In this document: in pieces, positions 25,540-34,308 of the stretch | Position numbering within the stretch: position 1 is the first letter of the stretch | Layout: the number at the start of each line of letters is the position of its first letter | Assembly: GCF_031585635.1 (NCBI RefSeq) | Contig: NZ_CP134196.1 | Coordinates: 1,922,001-1,986,000, forward strand | Length of the DNA: 64,000 bases | Direction of reading: 5' to 3' | DNA from: Paraburkholderia sp. FT54 | GTDB lineage: Bacteria; Pseudomonadota; Gammaproteobacteria; Burkholderiales; Burkholderiaceae | Program-made: the position numbers and the translations under genes | The notes under the pieces: generated by a model | Seen by the model: only the letters and a program-made list of their open reading frames with translations | Told to the model about the DNA's origin: nothing | The model's database searches: none

Positions 25540-25666
25540 GTGCTTACCTCGTGTTCGGGATCGACCGCGGCGCGTCACCACCGGGCCATAGGCAAAAAAT
25601 TCAGGCTACGTCGCACAGCGCCAGAGCGGCGATCCGCTCGTCGGCAGGCTCCATCGAGACCTGCCA

Positions 25667-25751
25667 ACTGTATCGACGGCGCGGGCCATATTCCCGATAC
25701 AGCCGGATAAAACCGTGCCTCACTGTATTGTTTTTTGTTTGGCAACTGTAT
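25667..25751 (-). promoter_or_regulatory. Repeated ACTGTAT boxes upstream of mmsA
   Basis: ACTGTAT occurs at 25667-25673, 25722-25728 and 25745-25751, with an inverted ATACAG at 25697-25702. On the mmsA strand the three copies read ATACAGT, within 130-215 bp of its start codon. Four copies within 85 bp suggest a cooperative regulator site; the regulator is unknown. Confidence 0.45.
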
Positions 25752-25801
25752 TGGAATAGAAACCGCCTTCCGGACCTCGGCAGCGTTGCGGCTTGACGCC
25801 G

Positions 25802-26758
25802 TCAAAAGCCGCCCACGCCGCGTGTGACCAACGCATACGGCCCGCTGGTCAACTGTTCGCGGAGAAATTCGATGCACACCTGGATCTTCGCCGACGACGA
25901 CAGCCGCTCCGCCGTCACCGCCCAGACGTCGGCGGACTGCATGTAGTCAGGCAGCACGCGCACCAGTTCGCCGGTGCGCAGGCTCTCGGCCACGTCCCAG
26001 ATCGACACCATCACCACGCCGTAACCGTCCTTGGCCCACTGCACGACGATATCGCTGAGATTGGACGCGACGGTGCCCGTCACCTTCACGCTCTTTTCGC
26101 CGCTCGGACCGCTCAGACGCCAGACGCCGAAGCGGTCATCGCGTCCGCGAAACAGCAGGCAGTCGTGCTGGCTCAACTCGGCCAGTTCGGTCGGCGTGCC
26201 CCGCCGTTCCAGATAATCGGGCGACGCGCAGAGTATTCGCGCGCTCTCCACCATCTTGTGCGCGATCAGATGCGGCTCATGCACTTCGCCCACGCGAACG
26301 TCGATATCGAAGTTCTCGCCGACGAGATCGGCGCGCCGGTCCAGCAATTCCAGCCAGATCTCCAGATTGGGATGACGCTGGCGCAGCAAGGCCAGAATCG
26401 GCGACACATGCTTGCGGCCGAGCCGCAGGCTCGTGCTGATGCGCAGCAAACCGCGCAACTCAGTGCGGCGATCGGCGAACGCATCGGCCATGCCCTGCAC
26501 GTCGTCGAGTATTTTCTGCGCCCACTGCAAAGCCGCTTCGCCGTCGCTCGTCACGCTGACCCGGCGCGTGGTGCGCTGAAAGAGCTTCACGCCGAGACTG
26601 GCTTCCAGCATGGCGATGCGCTTGCTGACATGGGACGGCGATAAGCCCATTTCCGTCGATGCCGCCACGAAGCTGCCCCGGCGCGCGATATTGCAGAACA
26701 ACTGCAGGTCGCGCAGGAAAGACTCATTGCTGGCTGTGAGCGCATTCTGATTTTCCAT
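25802..26758 (-). CDS. LysR-family transcriptional regulator
   Basis: This 318-residue regulator has the N-terminal helix-turn-helix (RDLQLFCNIARRGSFVAAST, then MGLSPSHVSKRIAMLEASLG) and the effector domain of the CrgA/TtdR/DsdR-like branch (RTTRRVSVTSDGEAALQWAQ; LCASPDYLERRGTP). It is divergent from the MHS transporter gene with a 274-bp gap. The obvious target is the transporter, Idh/MocA and dehydroquinase-like operon starting at 27033. It may also affect mmsA, which lies on its own strand 263 bp downstream. Confidence 0.88.
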   Translation of the reverse strand: MENQNALTASNESFLRDLQLFCNIARRGSFVAASTEMGLSPSHVSKRIAMLEASLGVKLFQRTTRRVSVTSDGEAALQWAQKILDDVQGMADAFADRRTELRGLLRISTSLRLGRKHVSPILALLRQRHPNLEIWLELLDRRADLVGENFDIDVRVGEVHEPHLIAHKMVESARILCASPDYLERRGTPTELAELSQHDCLLFRGRDDRFGVWRLSGPSGEKSVKVTGTVASNLSDIVVQWAKDGYGVVMVSIWDVAESLRTGELVRVLPDYMQSADVWAVTAERLSSSAKIQVCIEFLREQLTSGPYALVTRGVGGF

Positions 26759-27032
26759 CTGGCCGCATTGTGTCTGTGCAGAAGCACATTACCCTAGCCT
26801 TAACGAGCCGATCGGGCAAGCCGTGCGGCTCGGATGCAATACTCGGGACACCCAGGCACTGGTTAACCCTGTACCGCCGGCCGACCGGTCCGCCGGATAG
26901 CAACATTCGAGCGTGCGGAAAACAGGTCGCGCAGGCCGCGTCCAGGAAAGTCCTGGCTTGCATAGTTTTGCTTTCAGGACGCCAATGAATCAGCCGTAGA
27001 AGCTGATCAAACATATCTGTTCAGGAGACAAC

Positions 27033-28439
27033 ATGGAAACGAATACATCGGCAGGCGGCCACGAGCACCGCTCGCAGGCTCGCAAAGCAACCGCCAGCGG
27101 CTGGATCGGCTCGGCGCTCGAGTACTACGACTTCTTCATCTACGCTCAGGCCGCGGCCCTTATCTTTCCACAGTTGTTCTTTCCATCGGGCAACCCGAAG
27201 ATCGCCATCGTGGCTTCGCTCGCCACTTATGGCGTCGGTTACGTCGCGCGGCCGATCGGGGCGCTGGTGCTCGGGCATTGGGGCGACACCCACGGCCGCA
27301 AGAACGTTTTGCTGGTGTGCATGTTCCTGATGGGCTTCTCGACGATGGCAGTTGCCTTTTTGCCTACCTATCACAGCGTCGGGCTGCTCGCGCCCGCGCT
27401 GCTGGTGGTGCTGCGCCTGATTCAGGGGTTTGCCGTGGCCGGTGAAATCTCGGGCGCGAGTTCGATGATTCTGGAACATGCACCCTTCGGGCGGCGCGGT
27501 TACTACGCCAGTTTTACCCTGCAAGGCGTGCAGGCGGGCCAGATTCTCGCCGCCGCGGTGTTCCTGCCGCTCGCGTACTTCATGGAAGAGAGCTCGTTCA
27601 ATTCGTGGGGCTGGCGCATCCCGTTCCTGATGAGCGCCGTCGTGCTGATCGCCGGCTACTACATTCGCCGCGAAGTCCATGAAACACCCGCGTTCGCCAA
27701 GGAAGACGCGAGCGGCAACGTGCCCAAGTCGCCGATTGTCGAAGCTTTCCGCTACAACTGGCCCGACATGGTGCGCGTGATTCTCTGCTCGTTGATGAAC
27801 GTGATCCCGGTCGTCGCCACCATCTTCGGCGCGGCCTATGCGGTGCAGGCGTCGTACGGCATCGGCTTTTCCAAGAGCGTCTATCTGTGGATTCCGGTGA
27901 TCGGCAATATCGTCGCCGTGCTGGTGATTCCCTATGTGGGCAATCTTTCCGACCGGATCGGCCGGCGCCTGCCCATCATCGTCGGCGCGCTCGGCGCGGG
28001 TCTGCTCTCGTTCGGCTACCTCTACGCGATCAGCATCCGCAACGTCCCGCTCGCCATGGTGATGTCGATCCTCATGTGGGGCATCGTCTATCAAGGCTAT
28101 AACGCGATTTTCCCGAGCTTCTATCCGGAACTGTTCCCGACCCGCTCACGCGTCTCCGCCATGGCCATCGGCCAGAACATCGGCACGACGATCACGGCCC
28201 TGCTGCCCGCGCTGTTCGCCTATGTCGCGCCGCCCGGATCGACCAATGTGCCGCTCATCATCGGAACGATCACGTTCGCCATCACCATCGTTGCAGCGGT
28301 GACCGCATGGAGCGCACGCGAGAACTACCGCGTCAGGCTGAGCGATCTGGGTGAACCCAATGCGGTGCCGATCGACAAACTCAGCTACGAGCGGATGCGG
28401 GCCGAAACCATGGCTGAAACGAAGAAAGCCCTCGCGTAA
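27033..28439 (+). CDS. MHS-family MFS transporter
   Basis: This 468-residue, twelve-helix permease has the metabolite:H+ symporter signatures: ASGWIGSALEYYDFFIYAQA, then GYVARPIGALVLGHWGDTHG with the helix 2-3 loop motif, and VLRLIQGFAVAGEISGASSM. MHS members import shikimate, alpha-ketoglutarate, proline or related acids with protons. GTTCAGGAGACAAC precedes the ATG. Downstream on the same strand are an Idh/MocA oxidoreductase and a dehydroquinase-like gene, which favours a quinate/shikimate-like cyclic acid as substrate. Confidence 0.9.
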   Translation: METNTSAGGHEHRSQARKATASGWIGSALEYYDFFIYAQAAALIFPQLFFPSGNPKIAIVASLATYGVGYVARPIGALVLGHWGDTHGRKNVLLVCMFLMGFSTMAVAFLPTYHSVGLLAPALLVVLRLIQGFAVAGEISGASSMILEHAPFGRRGYYASFTLQGVQAGQILAAAVFLPLAYFMEESSFNSWGWRIPFLMSAVVLIAGYYIRREVHETPAFAKEDASGNVPKSPIVEAFRYNWPDMVRVILCSLMNVIPVVATIFGAAYAVQASYGIGFSKSVYLWIPVIGNIVAVLVIPYVGNLSDRIGRRLPIIVGALGAGLLSFGYLYAISIRNVPLAMVMSILMWGIVYQGYNAIFPSFYPELFPTRSRVSAMAIGQNIGTTITALLPALFAYVAPPGSTNVPLIIGTITFAITIVAAVTAWSARENYRVRLSDLGEPNAVPIDKLSYERMRAETMAETKKALA

Positions 28440-28470
28440 TAGCTTTCGCTGACTTTCGAGGAATCGATCC

Positions 28471-29538
28471 ATGAACGGAACCCGGATCGCCGTGGCCGGC
28501 GCGGGCTATATCGGCCGCGCTCACATGGCTGTCGCGCAGCAGAGCGGCACGTGCATGCTGTCGGCGATCGTCGACCCGTCGCCGGCGGCGCAGGCAATCG
28601 CCAGCGAGGCTGGTGTGCCGCTTTACCGGACGCTCGAAGAACTGCTCGAGCGGGATCGCCCGGACGGCGTGATCCTGGCCACGCCGAACCAGTTGCATGT
28701 GGAGCACGCGTTGACCTGTCTCGCGGCCGGCGTGCCGACGCTGCTCGAAAAACCGATCGCACCCACGGTCGACGAAGCCGAAACGCTGGTCGGCGAAGTC
28801 GAGCGCTGCGGCGTGCCCTTGCTGATCGGGCATCATCGCGCGCACAGCCCGATCATGGCCCGCGCGAAGCAACTGATCAACGACGGCCGGCTCGGCAAAC
28901 TGGTCGCGGTGATGGGCAGCGCGGTCTTCTTCAAACCGGACCAGTACTTCGCCGACGCGCCCTGGCGGCGCGAGCCGGGCGGCGGTCCGATCCTGCTGAA
29001 CATGATCCACGAGGTGCACAACCTGCGTATGCTGTGCGGCGATATCGTGGCCGTGCAGGCGTTTTCGTCGCACGCCACACGCGGCTTTCCGGTCGAAGAC
29101 ACAGTGGCGATCAACCTGCGCTTCGCGAGTGGCGCGCTCGGCAGCTTCATGCTGTCGGACACGGCCGCGAGTGCTCGCAGCTGGGAACAAACGTCGCAGG
29201 AAAACAAGGCTTATCCGTCGTATCCGGACGAAGACTGCTACGTGATCGCGGGCACGTTCGGCTCGCTCGCCGTGCCCACCATGCGCCTGAAAACCTATGG
29301 CAAGGCCGAGGACCGTTCGTGGTGGAAGCCATTCGAAGTCGGTGTCGCAGAGTTGACTCGCGACGATCCGCTCAAGCTCCAGCTCGAACATTTCGTGCGC
29401 GTTATCGGGAAAGAAACAGAACCGCTCGTGAGCGCGAGCGACGGTTTGCAGAATCTGCGCATTACCGAGGCGATCGTGGAAGCGGCCAATGCCGGTTCCA
29501 CGATCGACACCACGCCCGCGCTCGCAACGGCGCACTGA
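28471..29538 (+). CDS. Gfo/Idh/MocA-family oxidoreductase
   Basis: The 355-residue protein has the family's N-terminal Rossmann domain (RIAVAGAGYIGRAHMAVA; PDGVILATPNQLHVEHALTC) with the EKP motif LLEKPIAPTVDEAE. The substrate domain contains GGGPILLNMIHEVHNLRML, in which the His/Asp-type catalytic helix is found. It oxidises a hydroxyl on a sugar, inositol or cyclic acid using NAD(P). GAGGAATCGATCC precedes the ATG, 31 bp after the transporter. With the dehydroquinase-like neighbour it may act as a quinate/shikimate-type dehydrogenase, although the family is broad. Confidence 0.88.
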   Translation: MNGTRIAVAGAGYIGRAHMAVAQQSGTCMLSAIVDPSPAAQAIASEAGVPLYRTLEELLERDRPDGVILATPNQLHVEHALTCLAAGVPTLLEKPIAPTVDEAETLVGEVERCGVPLLIGHHRAHSPIMARAKQLINDGRLGKLVAVMGSAVFFKPDQYFADAPWRREPGGGPILLNMIHEVHNLRMLCGDIVAVQAFSSHATRGFPVEDTVAINLRFASGALGSFMLSDTAASARSWEQTSQENKAYPSYPDEDCYVIAGTFGSLAVPTMRLKTYGKAEDRSWWKPFEVGVAELTRDDPLKLQLEHFVRVIGKETEPLVSASDGLQNLRITEAIVEAANAGSTIDTTPALATAH

Positions 29539-29581
29539 TATCGCATCGCCTTTACTGAATCCATTACTCCAGGAACGCCCC

Positions 29582-30022
29582 ATGAAAACGTTCGTGATGC
29601 TTCACGGCATCAACCACAATATGTTCGGCAAACGCGATCCCGCGCAATACGGCACCGTGACGCTGGCCGAAATCGACAGCAGTCTGCAGGCATTGGGCAA
29701 GGAACTCGGCGTTCAGGTGGAGAGCTTGCAGACCAATAGCGAAGCCGCCATGTGCGAGCGCATCCACCAGGCTTTCACCGACAACGCCGACGGCGTCATG
29801 ATCAACGCCGGAGCATGGACGCACTACAGCTACGGCATTCGCGATGCGCTGGCGATCTTGACGGTGCCGGTGGTGGAAGTCCACATGTCGAATATCCACG
29901 CGCGCGAAGCGTTCCGGCATGTTTCCGTGTTCGCCGAAGTCGTCAAAGGGCAGATTTGCGGCTTTGGCGTCGACAGTTATCTGCTTGGGTTGCGGGCGGC
30001 TGTGGCGGCGGCCGCCGCATAA
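29582..30022 (+). CDS. Type II 3-dehydroquinate dehydratase-like protein, divergent
   Basis: The 146-residue product has the flavodoxin-like type II dehydroquinase fold: a start MLHGINHNMFGKRDPAQYG carrying the candidate catalytic Tyr23, then INAGAWTHYSYGIRDAL and VVEVHMSNIHAREAFRHVS with the conserved His and Arg. Canonical enzymes read LNGPNLN and NPGAYTHTS; here these are LHGINHN and NAGAWTHYS, so it is a divergent paralogue, probably with altered substrate preference. CCAGGAACGCCCC precedes the ATG. Its position behind an MHS transporter and a dehydrogenase fits dehydration of a cyclic 3-dehydro acid during catabolism. Confidence 0.85.
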   Translation: MKTFVMLHGINHNMFGKRDPAQYGTVTLAEIDSSLQALGKELGVQVESLQTNSEAAMCERIHQAFTDNADGVMINAGAWTHYSYGIRDALAILTVPVVEVHMSNIHAREAFRHVSVFAEVVKGQICGFGVDSYLLGLRAAVAAAAA

Positions 30023-30076
30023 ACAACGGCAAATTCGCATCGCCGCGTTCGGTGTCGAGCACCGCGCGGCGCATGC

Positions 30077-31165
30077 CTAGCGCCATGCGTCGGTCAATTC
30101 GTTGGCCAGCACCATCTTCTCGCGGACCACTTCGACAAAGGCGGTGTCGGCGCCGACGTGTGCCTTGAGAAATTTGAGGGCGGCGGAATGCACGGTGCGC
30201 ATTGCCCGTCCGTCAATTCCGCTCATGCGCGACGCGCCGCGACGCGTCTCCTCCACCAGATCGCGCGCGCTGCCGAAGTCCGGCGATAAACCGCTCTGCG
30301 TCTCGAACCCGGCGAGCAAATCCGCCGCGTAGTCGCGCGACGCCCCAAGCCGGTCGATATCGATCAGCAGATCGACGCTCCCCGCCATGCGCAACGCACA
30401 CAGAATCCACAACGCGACGAATGCCCGATACGCGTTATTGCCCTCCGCCGTGCGCGCATAGTGCTCGCACGCCTGCGCATAAGCGTCGTTCGACGCAGAT
30501 GCGGAGGGCGGCAAGCTCACGCCGCAAAACTCAATGGCCTGCCTGACCAGAGGATCCGCCTGATTCAGCCCCAGCACGCGAAACGGCGCGGCCACGAAAA
30601 ACGGGTTGCTCCATTGCTGACTGAGCAGCCAGCCCGAAGCGAACTGCGAGGCCGGATTTCGCAACACGCCCACATGCATGGCCTGCGGAAAAGCCTGTTT
30701 CAGCCACGGCAGCCGGCCCGACGAACGGCAAAACTTGAAGACCGGCACGCGGCCCTGTTCGGCGGTGCGCTCGCACAGGTTGCGCAAATAGGCCTGCAAC
30801 GCGGGAAATTCCACATCCGGCACGCTCGCGAAGCGATCGAGACTGAAACTCCTGCGGTATCCGTTCACACCGCGGGCCCCTTCCTGCAGAAACGGGCGGT
30901 ATTCGTCGAAATACGGCGCCTCGAGCGGCGGGTGCCCCGAAGTCAGCGTGGGGCGCGACGCGGACACGTCGGCCAGGCTCAGGTCCGCGAGCACATTGCT
31001 GAGCGGTTCATAGAAGGCGGTTACGCTGTCGAGTTCGCGCAGACGCGACCAGACCCACGTTCCCGCGCTACGCCAGCCCGTGTGCAGGAACACCGCCTGT
31101 TTCAAGGCGCTGCTGCGCGCGGCATCGTTTGACGGGTCATTCGACGACCCATTGGACAACGGCAT
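30077..31165 (-). CDS. Sulfotransferase-like protein
   Basis: The 362-residue protein starts with VFLHTGWRSAGTWVWSRLRE, which fits the 5'-phosphosulfate loop of P-loop sulfotransferases. It has MHVGVLRNPASQFASGWLLS around residues 165-184, matching the 3'-phosphate Arg/Ser motif. Members transfer sulfate from PAPS to hydroxyl or amino groups of sugars, lipids or peptides. It is alone on the minus strand with a 201-bp gap to the divergent LysR gene. The substrate is unknown. The usual loop Lys/Arg is present only in altered form, so activity is not certain. Confidence 0.6.
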   Translation of the reverse strand: MPLSNGSSNDPSNDAARSSALKQAVFLHTGWRSAGTWVWSRLRELDSVTAFYEPLSNVLADLSLADVSASRPTLTSGHPPLEAPYFDEYRPFLQEGARGVNGYRRSFSLDRFASVPDVEFPALQAYLRNLCERTAEQGRVPVFKFCRSSGRLPWLKQAFPQAMHVGVLRNPASQFASGWLLSQQWSNPFFVAAPFRVLGLNQADPLVRQAIEFCGVSLPPSASASNDAYAQACEHYARTAEGNNAYRAFVALWILCALRMAGSVDLLIDIDRLGASRDYAADLLAGFETQSGLSPDFGSARDLVEETRRGASRMSGIDGRAMRTVHSAALKFLKAHVGADTAFVEVVREKMVLANELTDAWR

Positions 31166-31366
31166 GTGGACTTCTCTTCAAATGAAAGAAACGGGAAATC
31201 GACGCAAACGCATACTTTACCGACTCACGCTGCCGACCGCGCGACAGAAGCGTCACTTTACCTTGCAAACCCAAGCCGCATGGGTCGGCGCGCGCGCCAG
31301 AGTGAACTGGAACCGCGCAGCCAAACACTTTAAGCTGCCAGTCTTCCGAACTCAAACGTCGCTCAC

Positions 31367-32272
31367 ATGAACGATTCGGCCGATATCCGCTTCCTGTTGA
31401 CGCTGCGCGAAAGCGGCAGCCTGATCGCCGCGGCGCGAAAGCTGGGCTTGTCGCCCTCGGCGGTCACGCAGCGCCTTCAGCAACTGGAAAAGAAACTGGG
31501 CACGCAACTGGTGAACCGCACGGCACGCCGCCTGCAATTCACCGAGGAAGGCACGCTGTTGTGCGAACGGGGCGCCGACCTCGTCCAGCAATTCGACGCG
31601 CTGTTCGAAGACCTGCAGACGCGTCGCGGCGGACTCGTCGGCACGCTGAAAATCAACGCGCCGCTGGGGTTCGGGCGGCGGCACCTCGCGCCCGCGATTG
31701 CCGATTTCCAGCAGCAGCATCCGGATATCGACGTCGCGCTTACGCTATCCGACAAGCCTTTGACCGAGACGATGGACCGCTTCGATATCGTCGTGCATAT
31801 CGGCGAACTACCGGTGTCGAATCTGGTCGGCTACACAATTGCACCGAACGCGCGTTTCGTCTGCGCCGCGCCCGCATTGATCAAGCGAATCGGCACGCCG
31901 AATTCGCCGGAAGAGTTGAGCAAGCTGCCCTGCATCGTGCTGCGCGAGAACAACGAAGATGTCTCGCTGTGGCAGTTCAGCAAAGGCCGCACGCGCCGCA
32001 GCGTGCGCGTGTCTCCTCATTTGAGTTGCAACGACGGCGATGTGATCCGTCAATGGGCATGCGAAGGCCGCGGCGTGATCCTGCGCTCCGAATGGGACGT
32101 GGCCGACGATCTTGCGAAGGGCAAGCTCATCCGTTTGCTGCCGGCATGGAAGACGCCCGAGGCCGACGTCATGGCGCTTACGCATCAGCGCGCGGGCCTG
32201 CCGGCGCGCACCCGCCATTTCATGCAGTATCTGCAAAGCAGGTTCAAGCCGCAACCGCCCTGGCGGCGATGA
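31367..32272 (+). CDS. LysR-family transcriptional regulator
   Basis: The 301-residue protein opens with IRFLLTLRESGSLIAAARKL and GLSPSAVTQRLQQLEKKLGT, a LysR helix-turn-helix, followed by RTARRLQFTEEGTLL. Its effector domain is of the branch containing DSD-operon and tartrate regulators (LKINAPLGFGRRHLAPAIAD). It lies 131 bp upstream of the HAD and D-serine dehydratase-like genes in the same direction, so it probably controls them. Confidence 0.87.
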   Translation: MNDSADIRFLLTLRESGSLIAAARKLGLSPSAVTQRLQQLEKKLGTQLVNRTARRLQFTEEGTLLCERGADLVQQFDALFEDLQTRRGGLVGTLKINAPLGFGRRHLAPAIADFQQQHPDIDVALTLSDKPLTETMDRFDIVVHIGELPVSNLVGYTIAPNARFVCAAPALIKRIGTPNSPEELSKLPCIVLRENNEDVSLWQFSKGRTRRSVRVSPHLSCNDGDVIRQWACEGRGVILRSEWDVADDLAKGKLIRLLPAWKTPEADVMALTHQRAGLPARTRHFMQYLQSRFKPQPPWRR

Positions 32273-32403
32273 ACGTCAAAACCCGGTTCCACGGAGTCGC
32301 AGCCGACTCATTCAATTCCACTGAATCTAAGAGTTAAACCATCTGAACGCCGCAACGCTGTTGAAAACTTATAATCAGCTTACTGTCCACTGCCGGTTGA
32401 ATC

Positions 32404-33081
32404 ATGACTCTCAGCGTCGCGCCTGCCGCCTATCCCAAAGCGGTCCTGTTCGATCTTCTGACCGCCCTGCTCGACTCGTGGACCTCATGGAATCGCGCGG
32501 CCGGTTCCGAGCAGGCGGGCCGAGCATGGCGCGCCGCCTATCTGCGTCTGACCTACGGGTGCGGCCAATACATCGCGTATGAACAGCTGGTGCGCGAAGC
32601 CGCCGCACAAGTCGACCTGCCCGAATCCGCCGCGCTCGCGCTCGAAGCGGACTGGCTGACGCTCGCGCCGTGGAGCGGCGCCCTCGATGCGTTGCAAACG
32701 CTCGCGCCGCATTGCAAGCTGGCGGTCGTCACCAACTGCTCCACGCGTCTCGGCACACAGGCCGCCCAGCTCTTTCCGATCCGCTGGAACGCGATCGTCA
32801 CCGCCGAAGAAGCCGGCGTGTACAAACCCGACCCGCTGCCGTACCGGCTCGCGCTCGAAAAGCTCGGCGTGCACGCCCATGAGGCCGCGTTCGTGGCCGG
32901 CTCCAGCTATGACATGTTCGGCACGGCCGCCGTCGGCTTGCGGACGTACTGGCACAACCGCGTCGGCCTGCCGCTCGTAAGCGGTGCGCAGCCGCCCGAG
33001 ATCGCATCGCCGACGCTCGACTCACTCGTTCCGTGGCTTGCTCGCTTCGGCACGAACCCGCACGACTCCATTTCCCGGTGA
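32404..33081 (+). CDS. HAD-superfamily hydrolase (haloacid dehalogenase-like)
   Basis: The 225-residue product shows HAD motif I with nucleophilic Asp in AVLFDLLTALLDSW, motif II in KLAVVTNCSTRLG, the Lys in AGVYKPDPLPYRLALEKLG (motif III) and a motif IV FVAGSSYDMFGTAAVG. The second Asp of the phosphatase-type DxD is absent, as in 2-haloacid dehalogenases; a phosphatase is therefore less likely. It is followed after 4 bp by a D-serine dehydratase-like gene. The pair may degrade a D-amino or substituted acid. Confidence 0.83.
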   Translation: MTLSVAPAAYPKAVLFDLLTALLDSWTSWNRAAGSEQAGRAWRAAYLRLTYGCGQYIAYEQLVREAAAQVDLPESAALALEADWLTLAPWSGALDALQTLAPHCKLAVVTNCSTRLGTQAAQLFPIRWNAIVTAEEAGVYKPDPLPYRLALEKLGVHAHEAAFVAGSSYDMFGTAAVGLRTYWHNRVGLPLVSGAQPPEIASPTLDSLVPWLARFGTNPHDSISR

Positions 33082-33085
33082 AAGC

Positions 33086-34225
33086 ATGAAACTCGACCAG
33101 ATCGAAACCCCAGCCGCGTTGATCGACATCGCCCGGATGCAACGGAACATCGCGCGAATGCAGGGGCAGATGAACACGCTCGGCGTCGCGTTTCGTCCGC
33201 ACGTGAAGACCACCAAATGTATCGACGTGGTCCGCGCGCAGATCGCCGCCGGCGCGCGCGGCATCACCGTTTCAACGTTGAAGGAGGCGGAGGCCTTCTT
33301 CGCCGCCGGTGTCGACGACATTCTTTACGCCGTGAGCATGGCCCCCTCGAAGCTGCCGAGAGCGCTCGCGCTGCGCCGCCAGGGCTGCAATCTGAAGCTG
33401 GTGGTGGACAATCCGACCGCCGCCTCGGCCATCGCCGCGTTCGGCGATCAACACGGCGAAACCTTCGAAGTGTGGATCGAAGTGGACACGGACGGGCACC
33501 GCTCAGGCATCACGCCGGAACAGGACGCCTTGCTCGAAGTCGGGCGGATTCTGCATGAGAACGGCGTCAAGGTGGGCGGCGTGATGACTCACGCAGGATC
33601 GAGTTACGAGCTCGACACGCCCGAGGCGCTCGCCGCGCTGGCCGAGCAGGAACGCGCGGGCTGTGTGCGCGCGGCGCAACGGCTGCGCGAAGCCGGCATT
33701 GCGTGCCCGGCGGTCAGCGTCGGCTCGACACCCACCGCCCTCGCCGCCACGCAACTGGAGGGCGTCACGGAAGTGCGCGCCGGGGTGTATGTGCTGTTCG
33801 ACCTCGTCATGCACAACGTCGGCGTGTGCGCGCTCGACGACATCGCGCTCAGCGTGCTCGCCACCGTGATCGGTCATCAGGCGGACAAGGGCTGGGCGAT
33901 TCTCGACGCAGGCTGGATGGCGATGAGCCGGGATCGCGGCACGTCGAAGCAGACCAACGATTTCGGCTACGGCCAGCCGTGTTTGCTGAACGGCACACCG
34001 CTGTCCGGCTACGTGGTCAGCGGCGCCAATCAGGAGCACGGCATTCTCTGTCCGACAGCAAAAAACACAGACGCCGGCGACGACGTCACGCAGCGTTTCC
34101 CGATCGGTATGAAACTGCGCATTCTGCCGAATCACGCGTGCGCCACCGGCGCGCAGTTTCCCGAGTACCACGCGGTGGCGCCAGACGGCAACAGTGTGGA
34201 GTGGCGGCGCTTTCAAGGTTGGTGA
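33086..34225 (+). CDS. D-threonine aldolase / D-serine dehydratase-like PLP enzyme
   Basis: This 379-residue fold-type III PLP enzyme opens with ETPAALIDIARMQRNIARMQ and the PLP-Lys motif FRPHVKTTKC (Lys near residue 40-45), as in alanine racemase N-terminal domains. The C-terminal half has FGYGQPCLLNG, ANQEHGI and PNHACAT, where His and Cys are the Zn ligands of DSD1-type D-serine/3-hydroxyaspartate dehydratases and D-threonine aldolases. It should cleave or dehydrate a D-3-hydroxy amino acid. It is 4 bp from the HAD gene and probably translationally coupled. Confidence 0.88.
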   Translation: MKLDQIETPAALIDIARMQRNIARMQGQMNTLGVAFRPHVKTTKCIDVVRAQIAAGARGITVSTLKEAEAFFAAGVDDILYAVSMAPSKLPRALALRRQGCNLKLVVDNPTAASAIAAFGDQHGETFEVWIEVDTDGHRSGITPEQDALLEVGRILHENGVKVGGVMTHAGSSYELDTPEALAALAEQERAGCVRAAQRLREAGIACPAVSVGSTPTALAATQLEGVTEVRAGVYVLFDLVMHNVGVCALDDIALSVLATVIGHQADKGWAILDAGWMAMSRDRGTSKQTNDFGYGQPCLLNGTPLSGYVVSGANQEHGILCPTAKNTDAGDDVTQRFPIGMKLRILPNHACATGAQFPEYHAVAPDGNSVEWRRFQGW

Positions 34226-34308
34226 CGCGAGAGGCGCCAGCCTCTGACGACAACGTAGCGAACACCTCCAACGCAGCGGCAGCCGACACGGGCCGCTGAA
34301 CCGCCACA

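Noticed and set aside
24169..25710. 513-codon open frame on the plus strand opposite mmsA
   Set aside because: His/Arg-rich shadow of mmsA with no recognisable domain.
26942..26956. CCAGGA-AAG-TCCTGG repeat upstream of the MHS transporter
   Set aside because: Six-base arms only, no T tract and no matching copy; not enough to call an operator or terminator.
27021..28094. 357-codon open frame on the minus strand opposite the MHS transporter
   Set aside because: Shadow; the plus strand contains clear MHS motifs.
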